Below, piece after piece: positions 42,821 through 51,285 of a DNA stretch of 64,000 nt. The notes below the pieces were generated by a model. It searched no databases and had not been told where the DNA came from. It was given only the letters and a program-made list of their open reading frames with translations. Positions within the stretch are counted from its first letter, which is position 1. Each line of letters opens with the position of its first letter. Source of the DNA: VBDM01 sp035519135. GTDB taxonomy: Bacteria; Pseudomonadota; Gammaproteobacteria; Burkholderiales; SG8-39. The stretch is from contig DATIWX010000135.1 in the NCBI GenBank assembly GCA_035519135.1, positions 3,815-67,814 on the forward strand, given 5' to 3'. The position numbers and the translations under genes were made by a program.

Positions 42821-43135
42821 TCAGCGGCGGGTGATGAGCAGGCCGACCAGCGCGCCGGCGGCGGCGGCGAAGCCGATCATCGGCCAGGGATGCGCGTGGA
42901 CGTACTCGTCGGTCGCAACCGCCGTGGCCTTCGCCCTTTCCACCGCCACCTCCTGAGTGGCGTCGATTTTCTGCTTCACGGCCTTGATGGTCTCCTGGAC
43001 GCGCGCACGGGCGGCCACGACCTTCTCGTTGGCCTGGTTCGCGGTCGCCTGGAGGAGCAGCTCGGTGTCCTCGATGACGGTGTTGAGATCCGCGGTAAGC
43101 TTGTTCTTCGCTTCAATGACATTTCCGGTATACAT
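42821..43135 (-). CDS. DUF883 (ElaB/YqjD-like) membrane-anchored protein
   Basis: A 104-residue protein with a long amphipathic helix (about 5-75) and one C-terminal transmembrane helix (PMIGFAAAAGALVGLLITRR). This is the hallmark of ElaB/YqjD proteins, which tether stationary-phase ribosomes to the inner membrane in E. coli. I use the ATG at 43135, preceded by a GGAGG element. Control by an exact FNR-type palindrome and the presence of HPF elsewhere fit ribosome hibernation. Confidence 0.9.
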   Translation of the reverse strand: MYTGNVIEAKNKLTADLNTVIEDTELLLQATANQANEKVVAARARVQETIKAVKQKIDATQEVAVERAKATAVATDEYVHAHPWPMIGFAAAAGALVGLLITRR

Positions 43136-43199
43136 GATTGCCTCCTGCGTAAAAATCGATTCACTAGGTACTACCTTAGCAAGGCGGAATGGCGCCCGG

Positions 43200-43213
43200 T
43201 TGATCCAGATCAA
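43200..43213. promoter_or_regulatory. FNR/ANR-type site upstream of DUF883 gene
   Basis: TTGATCCAGATCAA is an exact palindrome match. On the minus strand TAAGGT (complement of 43173-43178) is the -10 candidate at 28.5 bases. It also lies just beyond the 3' end of the CapA-like gene. Confidence 0.82.
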
Positions 43214-43220
43214 GCTCCTC

Positions 43221-44336
43221 TCAGTATCCGGCGACGATGAGGCGACTTTGCGCTTCGCGCTCGACCCGCGTGCCGAAGCGGCGGCCTTCGCGCTCGAGCA
43301 TCGCAGCGAGCCAGGACCCTTCCTCCTCCGTCGCCCGCACGGCTCGGAACCGGGCGATACGCGTGGGGGTCAGCGACAGGCGCACGAGCCTGCCGCTCGC
43401 CGCGTCGAACGTCGGGAAGTACATCAGAGCCAGTTCCGGGCGAAACGGCTCGTGCCCCGAGATGCCTTCGTAGTCGTTGAGAAAGTCTCCGCAACCGTAG
43501 AGGATCGGTCTGTCGCGGTGGATCTCGATCGCCTTGGGATGGTGCGAGGAGTGGCCGTGCACGACGTCGGCGGCGCCGGCGCCGATCAGCCGGTGCGCGA
43601 ACTCGCGCTCGGGGTTGGAGACATCGTAGCCCCAGTTGCCGCCCCAATGGATCGAGACGACCGCGATGTCGCCCGCCCGTCTGACCGCCGCGATCTCGGC
43701 GGCGATACCGTCCGCGGTTTTCGGCGAAAGATCGGGGAGCATGCGCAGTCCCGGCCGCTGCCGGGTCGCCGCCCAGTCCGAAGGCATCCCCGCGCTCTCC
43801 ATGCCGAAAGCGAACACCAGCACGCGGCGATCTTCCGCGAGATCGATGACCGCCGGCGCAGCCGCCTCGGCTGCATCGCGGCCGGCGCCGGCCGTGCGCA
43901 CGCCGGCCGCACGCAGCGTGTCGAGCGTCTCTTCGAGTCCGCGAATACCCCAGTCGAGCGCGTGATTGTTGGCGAGCACGCAGCAATCGATCTTCGCGGC
44001 CGCGAGGCAGGGGACGTTCGCCGGATGCATGCGGTAGTGGATCCCTTTGCGCGGCCACGCATCGTCCGACGTGGTCACCGCGGTTTCGAGGTTGATGATG
44101 CGCGCATCCGGCCGCACGCGATCCAGCTCGGCAAGCGCATCGCCCCAGACATAGGAGAAGTCGACCGGCTTCGGCAGCGGCCCCGCCGCTTCTTCGGCGA
44201 GCTTCACATAGCCGATCGCCGATCGCATGTACGGCTCGAAGAGCTGCGGCTCGACCGGATGCGGAAGGATCTGATCGATGCCGCGGCCGGTCATCACGTC
44301 GCCGCACAGGAACAGCGTGACGTGTGGGTTCCCCAT
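43221..44336 (-). CDS. CapA-family metallophosphatase-like protein
   Basis: The 371-residue protein has the CapA/PGA_cap pattern: LFLCGDVMTGRGID, IINLETAVTTSDD, CVLANNHALDWG, VVSIHWGGNWGYD and VVHGHSSHHPKAIE. These are calcineurin-like metal-binding positions. CapA proteins act in poly-gamma-glutamate export, but many stand-alone members have unknown roles. No membrane anchor is visible, so this one may be cytoplasmic. A GTG nine bases upstream overlaps the stop of the large ligase gene (GTGA) and is an alternative start. Confidence 0.85.
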   Translation of the reverse strand: MGNPHVTLFLCGDVMTGRGIDQILPHPVEPQLFEPYMRSAIGYVKLAEEAAGPLPKPVDFSYVWGDALAELDRVRPDARIINLETAVTTSDDAWPRKGIHYRMHPANVPCLAAAKIDCCVLANNHALDWGIRGLEETLDTLRAAGVRTAGAGRDAAEAAAPAVIDLAEDRRVLVFAFGMESAGMPSDWAATRQRPGLRMLPDLSPKTADGIAAEIAAVRRAGDIAVVSIHWGGNWGYDVSNPEREFAHRLIGAGAADVVHGHSSHHPKAIEIHRDRPILYGCGDFLNDYEGISGHEPFRPELALMYFPTFDAASGRLVRLSLTPTRIARFRAVRATEEEGSWLAAMLEREGRRFGTRVEREAQSRLIVAGY

Positions 44337-44341
44337 GATGC

Positions 44342-47167
44342 TCACGATCCCGCCGCCAGATCCGGTTCTCCGCAGTGCGCCAGGATTTCCGCGCGCGCGA
44401 GGTTCCTGAGGGCGACCGCCGCGCTCCACGCCTGTCCTTGCGGCCGCAGCAGCGGGCCCGCGAGGATCTGGATCACGCCCCGCCGCGGGAGCCAGTCTCC
44501 GTCCCTCAGGACCGAGCGCGTTCCGCGGACCGCGACCGGCAACACCGGTATGCCGGCGGCGGCAGCGGCGACGAATGCGCCCAGGTGGAACGGCAGCAGG
44601 CCCGGCGCGCGCGTGAACGTGCCTTCGGGGAAGAACACCAGCGATTCGCCGCGCTCCGCGAGGTGCGACAGCTCGCGGGAATCGCGCACGCTGCGCTCGG
44701 TGTCGCCGCGCTCGACGAAGCGGACACCGTAGGCGCGGAGCAGCCAGCCGACGACGGGGTATTCGGCCAGCTCGCGCTTGGCCACGAAACAGAGACCGTC
44801 GGGCAAAGTCGCGAACAGCAGAAAAGCATCGAAATAACTCGAATGGTTGGCGACGACCATGAGCGGCTCTCCGGGAAAGTTCTCGAGCCCGCGCACCAGG
44901 ACGGGCAGTCCCGAGACACGCAGAAGCGCGCGGAGGAGAAGGCGAACGGCGCGCCGGCGCCGGGCGCTGCCCGGCAGCAGCAGGGCGGGGAAGGTGCCGA
45001 GCGCAAAAGCGGAGAACAGCGCCCAGAGCCAGGCGGCGTAGAGCCTTTCGGCGGCGGTGCGCCCGGCGCGCCGCAGACGCGCGCGCACCATGCTCCAGAG
45101 GAAACCGGCCCGCTGCCGCCATGCTTCGAGCCGCCCGGCGCTGACCAGGCCGCGCTCGTAGGCGTCCCGGCTCGCGGCGCGCCGTATCTTGCCGCTCGAG
45201 GTCTTCAACACCGTGTGCGGCGGGGCGAGCACGATGTCGTCCGCAGGCGCGCCGAGAAGCTTCAGCGCGAGCTCGGCGAGCGCCTCGCGCAGTCTCTCCA
45301 GCCGCTCGCGGTCGGTGAACCGGGTCTCGGCGAGCACCACGACCTTTTCGGTCCCCAAGACCGGGTCGGCGACGCCGAACACGGCGACGCAGCCCTTGCG
45401 GATGCCCTCGAGATTTCCCGCGGCCGCCTCGAGCTCGTAGGGATGCACGTGCTGACCGCCGCGGATGATGAGGTCCTTGGCGCGGCTGGTCGGAAAGATC
45501 TCGCCGCCGGCGATGTAGCCCAGGTCTCCCGTATCGAGCCAGTCGCCGTCGAACAGGGACCGCGTCGCTTCGGCATTGCGGAAATAGCCGGCGGTCGCGG
45601 ACGGGCCGCGAAACTCGATGCGCCCCTCGCGGCGCTCGGGCAGCTCGCGCCCGTTCCCGTCGACGACGCGGATCGGGTGCCGCGGCAGAGGCACTCCGCA
45701 AGCGGCGAAGGGCAGGGCGTCGGCGTCGTCGGCACGCGCGGATGAGGCGACGCCCTCGAGCATGAGCGGGCGCCGCTCGACGCGATCGACGAGCGGCCCG
45801 CGCCCGAGCGGCGGAAAGGCGAGGCCGACCGCGCACTCTGCGAGCCCGTACACCGGTGCGAGCGCGGAAGGCGCGAAGCCGTGCGCCGCGAAGCGCCCGG
45901 CGAAGCGCGCCAGGGTATCGGGACTCACCGGTTCCGCGCCGTTGAATGCGATGCGGAGGGAGCTCAGGTCGAGGCCTGCGAGATCGCGTTCGTCCACGCG
46001 CGCGGCGCACAGCTCGTACGCGAAGTTGGGCGCCGACGTGAGCGTGCCGCGATAGCGGTGAATCGCCCACAGCCAGCGCGAAGGCCTCGTCAGGAACGAC
46101 GCCGGCGGCATGACGACCAGCGGAAACGCGAAATACAGGCTTCCGAGCCATGCGCCGATGAGGCCCATGTCGTGGTAGAGCGGCAGCCAGCTCACGAACA
46201 CGTCGTGCGAATCGGCGGCGACGGCTTGCCCCATCGCGCGGATATTGGCGAGCAGATTCGCGTGGCTCAGCATCACGCCCTTCGGATTGCCGGTGCTCCC
46301 GGAGGTATATTGCAGCAGGGCGAGATCCTCGCTGCGCCGCGGTCGCGGCCCCGGGGCCTCGGGCCTGGCGAGCTGCGATACGGTCACGCAGCTTCGCAAT
46401 GTGGGAACCTGGTCGCGCAACAAGGCGGCAAAGCGCTCCGCCTCCGGAAACGTGACCAGCAGCTTCGCCAGGCAGTTGTTCAATATGCCGGATTGGCGGC
46501 GCAGATGCTCCGCGATGTCCGACGCGCGCGCCGGAGGATAGATGGGCACGGGCACGGCCCCGGCGATCACAACGGCGAAGAACACGCCGAAAAACTCGCG
46601 GCAGGTCGGAAGCATGATGGCGACGGTGTCACCCGCCCCGACGCCGAGATCGGCGAATCCCGCCGCAAGGCGTCCAGCCTCGCCGCGAAGCTCGGCGTAG
46701 CTCATCGGCTCGCCGCGCTCGCCCTCGGCGAGCAGCACGACGTGCACGCGCGCGGGATGCGCAGCGACGTGCCAGTCGAGGACGTCGAGGAGCGTCGCGG
46801 CCTCATCGGGGAGCTCTTCGCTTCCGAGCGCGGCCTGCACGATCGGCGTCGCGGCCTGCGCGCCCGGCTCCGATGCGCGCGCGCCTCCTGCCCGCACCGC
46901 CCGGAGCAGGTCGCGCGGCGTTTCCGCCGTGCCGAGCAGATGCTCCGGCAGCCGCAGGTCGAAGGCGCGCTCGATGCGCATGATCAGTTCCACGCGGGCG
47001 AGGCTGTCGATGCCGAGGTCGCGCTCGAGCGAGCTGTCCAGGCGCACCGCCCTCGCGCGCCCGCCCTGTTCCGATTCCCGGAGGAGCTCGGCGATGACGG
47101 CAAGCAGTGTCGCGGAGAGCGCCTCGTTCGCCGGCTCGGTGCGCGGGCGGTCGCTTACTTCGGGCAT
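44342..47167 (-). CDS. Trifunctional ACP / fatty acyl-AMP ligase / PlsC acyltransferase
   Basis: The 941-residue protein has three domains in order. First is an acyl carrier domain (about 15-95) with the phosphopantetheine serine in LGIDSLARVE. Next is an FAAL-like adenylating domain (about 120-640) with YTSGSTGNPKGVMLSH, LPLYHDMGLIGAWLGSLYFA and TLTSAPNFAYELC. Last is a membrane-associated PlsC-like domain (about 700-941) with the HX4D motif NHSSYFDAF and FFPEGTF. It could activate a fatty acid, load it on its own ACP and transfer it to a lysophospholipid. The CapA gene follows. Confidence 0.9.
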   Translation of the reverse strand: MPEVSDRPRTEPANEALSATLLAVIAELLRESEQGGRARAVRLDSSLERDLGIDSLARVELIMRIERAFDLRLPEHLLGTAETPRDLLRAVRAGGARASEPGAQAATPIVQAALGSEELPDEAATLLDVLDWHVAAHPARVHVVLLAEGERGEPMSYAELRGEAGRLAAGFADLGVGAGDTVAIMLPTCREFFGVFFAVVIAGAVPVPIYPPARASDIAEHLRRQSGILNNCLAKLLVTFPEAERFAALLRDQVPTLRSCVTVSQLARPEAPGPRPRRSEDLALLQYTSGSTGNPKGVMLSHANLLANIRAMGQAVAADSHDVFVSWLPLYHDMGLIGAWLGSLYFAFPLVVMPPASFLTRPSRWLWAIHRYRGTLTSAPNFAYELCAARVDERDLAGLDLSSLRIAFNGAEPVSPDTLARFAGRFAAHGFAPSALAPVYGLAECAVGLAFPPLGRGPLVDRVERRPLMLEGVASSARADDADALPFAACGVPLPRHPIRVVDGNGRELPERREGRIEFRGPSATAGYFRNAEATRSLFDGDWLDTGDLGYIAGGEIFPTSRAKDLIIRGGQHVHPYELEAAAGNLEGIRKGCVAVFGVADPVLGTEKVVVLAETRFTDRERLERLREALAELALKLLGAPADDIVLAPPHTVLKTSSGKIRRAASRDAYERGLVSAGRLEAWRQRAGFLWSMVRARLRRAGRTAAERLYAAWLWALFSAFALGTFPALLLPGSARRRRAVRLLLRALLRVSGLPVLVRGLENFPGEPLMVVANHSSYFDAFLLFATLPDGLCFVAKRELAEYPVVGWLLRAYGVRFVERGDTERSVRDSRELSHLAERGESLVFFPEGTFTRAPGLLPFHLGAFVAAAAAGIPVLPVAVRGTRSVLRDGDWLPRRGVIQILAGPLLRPQGQAWSAAVALRNLARAEILAHCGEPDLAAGS

Positions 47168-47256
47168 GAGAATCCGTCTTCGGGGAAAGCCGCTCTAACT
47201 TCGCCGTCGACCTTCGAAAGAACTCCACCATGTTGCGCGACCATGCGCGGCGACCC

Positions 47257-47270
47257 TTGATCCAAATCAA
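47257..47270. promoter_or_regulatory. FNR/ANR-type site 1 of 2 between ligase and VIT-like genes
   Basis: TTGATCCAAATCAA is an exact palindrome match. CAACAT (complement of 47230-47235) is the minus-strand -10 at 28.5 bases, giving a 55-base leader for the ACP-FAAL gene. Confidence 0.8.
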
Positions 47271-47292
47271 GAATCGGGGCGCCGTCCGCGCG

Positions 47293-47306
47293 TTGATGCA
47301 TGTCAA
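47293..47306. promoter_or_regulatory. FNR/ANR-type site 2 of 2 between ligase and VIT-like genes
   Basis: TTGATGCATGTCAA has one mismatch. Its centre is 36 bases from the first site's. The plus-strand gene ATG at 47342 is 42.5 bases from this centre, but the -10 position is poor (TCAAAG). Confidence 0.6.
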
Positions 47307-47341
47307 CACGGATGGCGCAGCCGGCTGTCAAAGTGTGGGCG

Positions 47342-47833
47342 ATGGATTCCGGGTCGAAAATTCGGATCAACCGGTTCAGCTTCGGGGGTACCGCCGGCAT
47401 CGTCGCCTGCGTGGCTCTCGTCGTCGGTCTCGGTGCGGCGGGCGCGCCGAAGTCGGTGATCGTCAGCAGCCTCCTGATCGTCGCGCTGGCCGACAATCTC
47501 ACCGACTCCCTGAGCATCCATATCTATCAGGAGTCCGAGCGCCTCCCGGGGAAAGAGGCGTTTCTCGCGACCACCTCGAACTTCGTGTCGAGGCTGCTGG
47601 TGTCGTTGAGCTTCGTTCTACTCGTGCTGGCGCTGTCGATCCGCGTCGCGGTCGTGGCGGCGCTCGCCTGGGGACTGTTCCTCCTGGGTCTGCTCAGCTG
47701 GATGATCGCCCGGCAGCGCGGCGTGCAGCCGGTTCCCGAAGTGGCCAAGCATCTGTTCGTGGCCCTGGTCGTGGTGGCCGTCGCCGAGCTCATCGGCGAC
47801 TGGATCCCCACCCTGCTCCCGGCCGGTCCCTGA
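47342..47833 (+). CDS. VIT/CCC1-like membrane protein
   Basis: A 163-residue protein with about five helices. GGTAGIVACVALVVGLGAAG and IVALADNLTDSLSIHIYQES resemble the first two helices of the VIT1/CCC1 iron/manganese transporter family, but the metal-binding cytoplasmic domain is absent. Metal transport is therefore uncertain. I start at the ATG at 47342 because earlier starts overlap the second FNR-type site; no good ribosome site precedes it. The RNase Z-like gene follows at 32 bases. Confidence 0.6.
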   Translation: MDSGSKIRINRFSFGGTAGIVACVALVVGLGAAGAPKSVIVSSLLIVALADNLTDSLSIHIYQESERLPGKEAFLATTSNFVSRLLVSLSFVLLVLALSIRVAVVAALAWGLFLLGLLSWMIARQRGVQPVPEVAKHLFVALVVVAVAELIGDWIPTLLPAGP

Positions 47834-47865
47834 GGCTCCCGCGTTCACCTGCCGGCGCTGCCCGA

Positions 47866-48879
47866 ATGCGTCCGATGCTCATGCCGCAGCTCGTAAACCC
47901 GGCGTTCGGCGACCCGGGCCTGTACGTGGATTTCCGCAACGAGAAGCGCGCGCTGCTCTTCGACATCGGCGACATCGGCATGCTCGCGCCGCGCAAGCTG
48001 CTGCGTCTCTCGCATGTGTTCGTCTCGCACACGCACATGGATCATTTCATGGGCTTCGACGCGCTGCTGCGCGTGAGCCTGGGGCGCGATGTCGCGGTGC
48101 GCCTGTTCGGCCCGCCGGGATTCGTCGACCAGGTCGCGCACAAGCTCGCCGCCTACACCTGGAACCTCGCCGAATCCTACCCGGGCGATTTTTCGGTGCT
48201 CGGGTCGGAACTGCACGCGGACGGCAGGCTCATTTCGGCGCTGTTCCGCTGCCGGCGCCGCTTCGAGCGCGAAACGCTCGAGGAGGCGCATGTCGAGGAC
48301 GGCATCCTGGTCGACGAACCCGGGTTCCGGGTTCGCACCGCGTTTCTCGAGCATCGAACCCCCTGCCTCGCCTTCGCCGTCGAAGAGAAGGCGCACGTCA
48401 ACATCTGGAAGAATCGCCTCGACGAGATGGGCCTTCCGGTCGGACCCTGGATCCGGGACCTCAAGGAAGCGGTGCTCGAAGGTGCGCCCGACGACGCGCC
48501 GGTCCGGGCCTCGTGGAAAGAGAAGGGCGAGCGGACGGAACGCGTTCTTGCCCTCGGTGAACTGAAGGCGCGGGCGCTGCAAGTCGTTCCGGGGGAGAAG
48601 CTGTGCTATGTGACCGACGCCGCGTTCAGCGTGCAGAACGCGCAGCGCATCGTCTCCCTGGCGAAAGACGCCGATCTGCTTTTCATCGAGTCGGTCTTCC
48701 TCCAGGAGGATGTCGATCAGGCGCAACGGAAGTGCCACCTGACGGCGCGCCAGGCGGGAGAGATCGCGCGCGCCGCCGGCGCGCGCGCCGTCGAGCCTTT
48801 CCACTTCTCCCCGCGCTACGCGGGGCGCGAAGGCGAGCTGCGTGCCGAGCTGGAGCTCGCGTTTCGCGGCTCGAGCTAG
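47866..48879 (+). CDS. Metallo-beta-lactamase fold hydrolase, RNase Z-like
   Basis: The 337-residue protein has the zinc motif SHTHMDHFMGFD, as in tRNase Z (HxHxDH), with further ligands in CYVTDAAFS and PFHFSPRY. The C-terminal HFSPRY ending is typical of RNase Z/ElaC relatives. The middle is longer than in housekeeping RNase Z. It may process tRNA 3' ends or another phosphodiester. It is convergent with the UPF0248-RtcA-DksA operon (4-base overlap), so this stretch is rich in RNA-handling genes. Confidence 0.8.
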   Translation: MRPMLMPQLVNPAFGDPGLYVDFRNEKRALLFDIGDIGMLAPRKLLRLSHVFVSHTHMDHFMGFDALLRVSLGRDVAVRLFGPPGFVDQVAHKLAAYTWNLAESYPGDFSVLGSELHADGRLISALFRCRRRFERETLEEAHVEDGILVDEPGFRVRTAFLEHRTPCLAFAVEEKAHVNIWKNRLDEMGLPVGPWIRDLKEAVLEGAPDDAPVRASWKEKGERTERVLALGELKARALQVVPGEKLCYVTDAAFSVQNAQRIVSLAKDADLLFIESVFLQEDVDQAQRKCHLTARQAGEIARAAGARAVEPFHFSPRYAGREGELRAELELAFRGSS

Positions 48880-49145
48880 CCGGTCGAAGGCGGCGGCCCG
48901 CGGCGCCAGATCAGCTCGCCGTCCCGCCACACCTCGCGCACGCGATGCAAGGGCACTGTGTGCAACGTGCCGTCGTCTTCCACCGCGTCGAAGGAGAAGT
49001 GCTCGCCAGAAGCAAAGTGGATGCGGCGGAACGGCACCTTGACGATCCTCTTCGCGACATGGTCGTCGTAACCGACTGCAAACTCGGATTTCGAGAACTC
49101 CGGGTCCCAGCGGATGCGGTTGAGCAGGTCCTGGATGGGGATCAC
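48876..49145 (-). CDS. UPF0248 / DUF504 protein
   Basis: An 89-residue protein starting at GTG inside the RtcA stop (GTGA). It shows the family pattern: IPIQDLLNRIRWDPEF, VGYDDHVAKRIVKVPF, and the C-terminal VPLHRVREVWRDGELIWRR. DUF504 proteins are mainly archaeal and appear fused or adjacent to RNA-end-processing genes. The biochemical role is not settled. Strict coupling to rtcA supports a function in RNA end metabolism. Confidence 0.85.
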   Translation of the reverse strand: MIPIQDLLNRIRWDPEFSKSEFAVGYDDHVAKRIVKVPFRRIHFASGEHFSFDAVEDDGTLHTVPLHRVREVWRDGELIWRRGPPPSTG

Positions 49146-50173
49146 GGCGCGGCGAGGACGATCCGGGACAGCGCACCGGCCTGGGAGACTTCGAAGCGCA
49201 CCGGCAGGAACTTCTCGATGAGCCAGATGCAGGTGCGGGCGTGCAAGCTCACGGCGCGCGTTGTCAGCGCACCACCCCGGGCGAGGGCGAAGTAGACCAG
49301 CAGCTGGTCGGCGGCGTGCAGGTCGACCGCGGCCCCCGCGGCGAGATCCGCGGCGAGCTCCGTCCCGGCCGCCTCGCCGAGCGCCTCGGCCCCTACGCCG
49401 CGCTCAGCGGTCCGTCCGGCACCGAGGACCGTGCTCTCGGCATGCGCCCAGGCGACGATCGCGCCGCCCGGGCCGATCGCCTCATCCGGGCCGAGCACGC
49501 GGCATGCGATGTCCGGCGTCACGCCTCGCAGCGATGCAAGCCGGTCGAGGGCGGAGGCGCGCATGCGCATGGCGATGTGCTCGGGCAGGTTCGCGACGTG
49601 CGCAAGCCCCGACAGGCTCCGCAATGCGCCGGGCGCGTCGAACGCGGCGGGCCGGAGCGCGGAAGGCGATACGGAGACCCGCACTTCCCCGCCGCCGTGC
49701 GGATAGTAGCCGCGTCTCCGGACCTCGAGCCGGACTCGCGCACCCATCCGCGAGAGGAGCTCCAGCAGGACCTCGCGAAAGTAGTCGAGCGGCGGCGCCA
49801 TGCGCACGTCGGTTCCGCCGATGATGTCCGCGTCGCACGGCTTGCCGCTCGCGATCATCACCGGAAGCAAGGCTTGCAGGAGCAGTGTCACACTCCCGGC
49901 CGTGCCTACGTCGAAACGAAAACTGCCACCCTCCAGCGCGCGCGGCCTGAGGGTGAAGAACTGCGACCGAAGCTGCACGCCTTCGACGCTAGCGCCCGCG
50001 AGCGCGGCGACCGCCCGCACCGCCGCGACGTGCTGCGGGGCAAGCCCGGGCTTGTCCCGATTGGCGCGGACGTTGCGGACGGCGACCGGGCGACCGGTGA
50101 TCGCCGAGAGCGCCGCGGCGGTGCGCACGACCTGGCCGCCGCCCTCTCCATAGGATCCGTCGAGTTCGAGCAC
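49142..50173 (-). CDS. rtcA: RNA 3'-terminal phosphate cyclase
   Basis: The 343-residue protein starts at GTG. It carries DGSYGEGGGQVVRTA, RANRDKPGLAPQH, GTAGSVTLLLQALLPV and YYPHGGGEV, and the adenylylated His lies in AVDLHAADQLLVYFALA. RtcA converts RNA 3'-phosphate ends to 2',3'-cyclic phosphates with ATP, making substrates for RtcB. The classical rtcBA operon with the sigma-54 activator RtcR is not used here: rtcA sits with dksA-like and UPF0248 genes in an operon led by the FNR-type site at 51212. Confidence 0.95.
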   Translation of the reverse strand: MLELDGSYGEGGGQVVRTAAALSAITGRPVAVRNVRANRDKPGLAPQHVAAVRAVAALAGASVEGVQLRSQFFTLRPRALEGGSFRFDVGTAGSVTLLLQALLPVMIASGKPCDADIIGGTDVRMAPPLDYFREVLLELLSRMGARVRLEVRRRGYYPHGGGEVRVSVSPSALRPAAFDAPGALRSLSGLAHVANLPEHIAMRMRASALDRLASLRGVTPDIACRVLGPDEAIGPGGAIVAWAHAESTVLGAGRTAERGVGAEALGEAAGTELAADLAAGAAVDLHAADQLLVYFALARGGALTTRAVSLHARTCIWLIEKFLPVRFEVSQAGALSRIVLAAP

Positions 50174-50198
50174 GCCTCTACGGCCGGCCCGCCAATCC

Positions 50199-50591
50199 TC
50201 AAAGCGTGGGTTTGCCGGGCTGGAGAAACTTCTTTTCGTAAGCGCTCTGGCAGGCGATACAGCGTTTCGCTGTCGGCTCGCTGCGCAACCGCGCCAGCCC
50301 GATCTCGCCGCCGCAATCGATGCACGTCCCGTAGCGGCCCTCGCTTATGCGGGCCAGGGCCGAGTCGATCTCGCGCAGCTCCTGCAGATCGCGGGAAAGC
50401 TCGGCGTTCTCGACGTCCGAGATGAGATCGGCGGTGGCTTCGTCACCCGTATCCGCGACGGGCCCCGTCGACTGCGAGTAGACATCCTCGCGTGCCTTCG
50501 CCGCATCGGCGTGCGCTTCCACCTCGAGAAATTCGCGGCGCTTCGTCAGCGCCCCCTTGAGTTCCTGCAGTTGTTCGGGCTTCAGTGGCAT
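50199..50591 (-). CDS. DksA/TraR-family zinc-finger protein
   Basis: The 130-residue protein has an N-terminal coiled coil with the tip DTGDEA, which keeps the Asp-x-x-Asp-x-Ala pattern DksA needs at the RNA polymerase secondary channel. It ends in a C4 zinc finger (CIDCGGEI ... CIAC). It is shorter than housekeeping DksA (about 150), so it is probably a paralog. It may redirect transcription during starvation or hypoxia. It lies 25 bases upstream of rtcA and 26 bases after the conserved hypothetical gene. Confidence 0.88.
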   Translation of the reverse strand: MPLKPEQLQELKGALTKRREFLEVEAHADAAKAREDVYSQSTGPVADTGDEATADLISDVENAELSRDLQELREIDSALARISEGRYGTCIDCGGEIGLARLRSEPTAKRCIACQSAYEKKFLQPGKPTL

Positions 50592-50617
50592 GGTGGTTCT
50601 CCGTGTCGGTGCTTCGT

Positions 50618-51151
50618 TCAGTCCGGTGCGTAGTCGAGCGGCCAGCGCTTCGAGAGGAAGCGGACGATGTGCGCGTCCGCGCCGGGCGAGCCATAGGTCC
50701 ATACGGGCCCGTCCATGACGAGCTTGCCCAGCTTGCAAGGGCGGATGTTCAGGGCGAGGACCGGCAGCTTGCGCTGCCGCAGTTCCGCCGCCTGCTCCTC
50801 GTATCCGGACTCGCCTTCGAAGAAAAGCCATTCTCGCACGAAGGCATCCTGCATCCGCTCCAGCTCGTGGCACAGGTCGATGGAGACCGGGACCGGCCGG
50901 TCGATCGGCGCTTCGCCCTTGGTGGAGGCCATGAGCCAGTTTCCGTAGACGTCGTCCTCGACCGACCGGTAGCAGACGGTCTCGCGGGTGGAGTAGTAAT
51001 GCTCCAGCATGAAGAAACGGGCCGGATGCTCGTGTGCCCTCGCCCCCGTGAACCAGCCGTACACATGGTCCTCTCTGACGAACCAGAAGAGGGCACACAC
51101 AAGCCCCGCACCGCGCAGTGCGTAGGCGACGTGAACATGGGGCTCGATCAT
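50618..51151 (-). CDS. Conserved hypothetical protein, cytosolic
   Basis: The 177-residue protein from the ATG at 51151 has no signal or membrane segment and is rich in aromatic residues and His/Glu (VREDHVYGWFTGARAHEHPA, MLEHYYSTRETVCYR). I recognise no family. I prefer this start to the ATG at 51181: the predicted FNR start point is near 51177, and GAGAAA precedes 51151. It is first in the operon with dksA-like, rtcA and UPF0248 genes. Confidence 0.65.
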   Translation of the reverse strand: MIEPHVHVAYALRGAGLVCALFWFVREDHVYGWFTGARAHEHPARFFMLEHYYSTRETVCYRSVEDDVYGNWLMASTKGEAPIDRPVPVSIDLCHELERMQDAFVREWLFFEGESGYEEQAAELRQRKLPVLALNIRPCKLGKLVMDGPVWTYGSPGADAHIVRFLSKRWPLDYAPD

Positions 51152-51211
51152 GATTTCTCGACTGATTCCGGCAATCTCCATTTGACTCTAGCCTCTCGAC
51201 CGACTAATTCC

Positions 51212-51225
51212 TTGCGCTAGATCAA
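51212..51225. promoter_or_regulatory. FNR/ANR-type site between RtcA and HPF operons
   Basis: TTGCGCTAGATCAA has a perfect right half and a weaker left half (two mismatches). Minus -10 TAGAGT (complement of 51185-51190) is well placed. On the plus side AAGCAT (51248-51253) is the nearest hexamer. Confidence 0.55.
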
Positions 51226-51285
51226 ATGCCGGACCGCGCGGATACGCAAGCATGCAGGTGAGCCATCGACAGGGTCAGGTGAACC

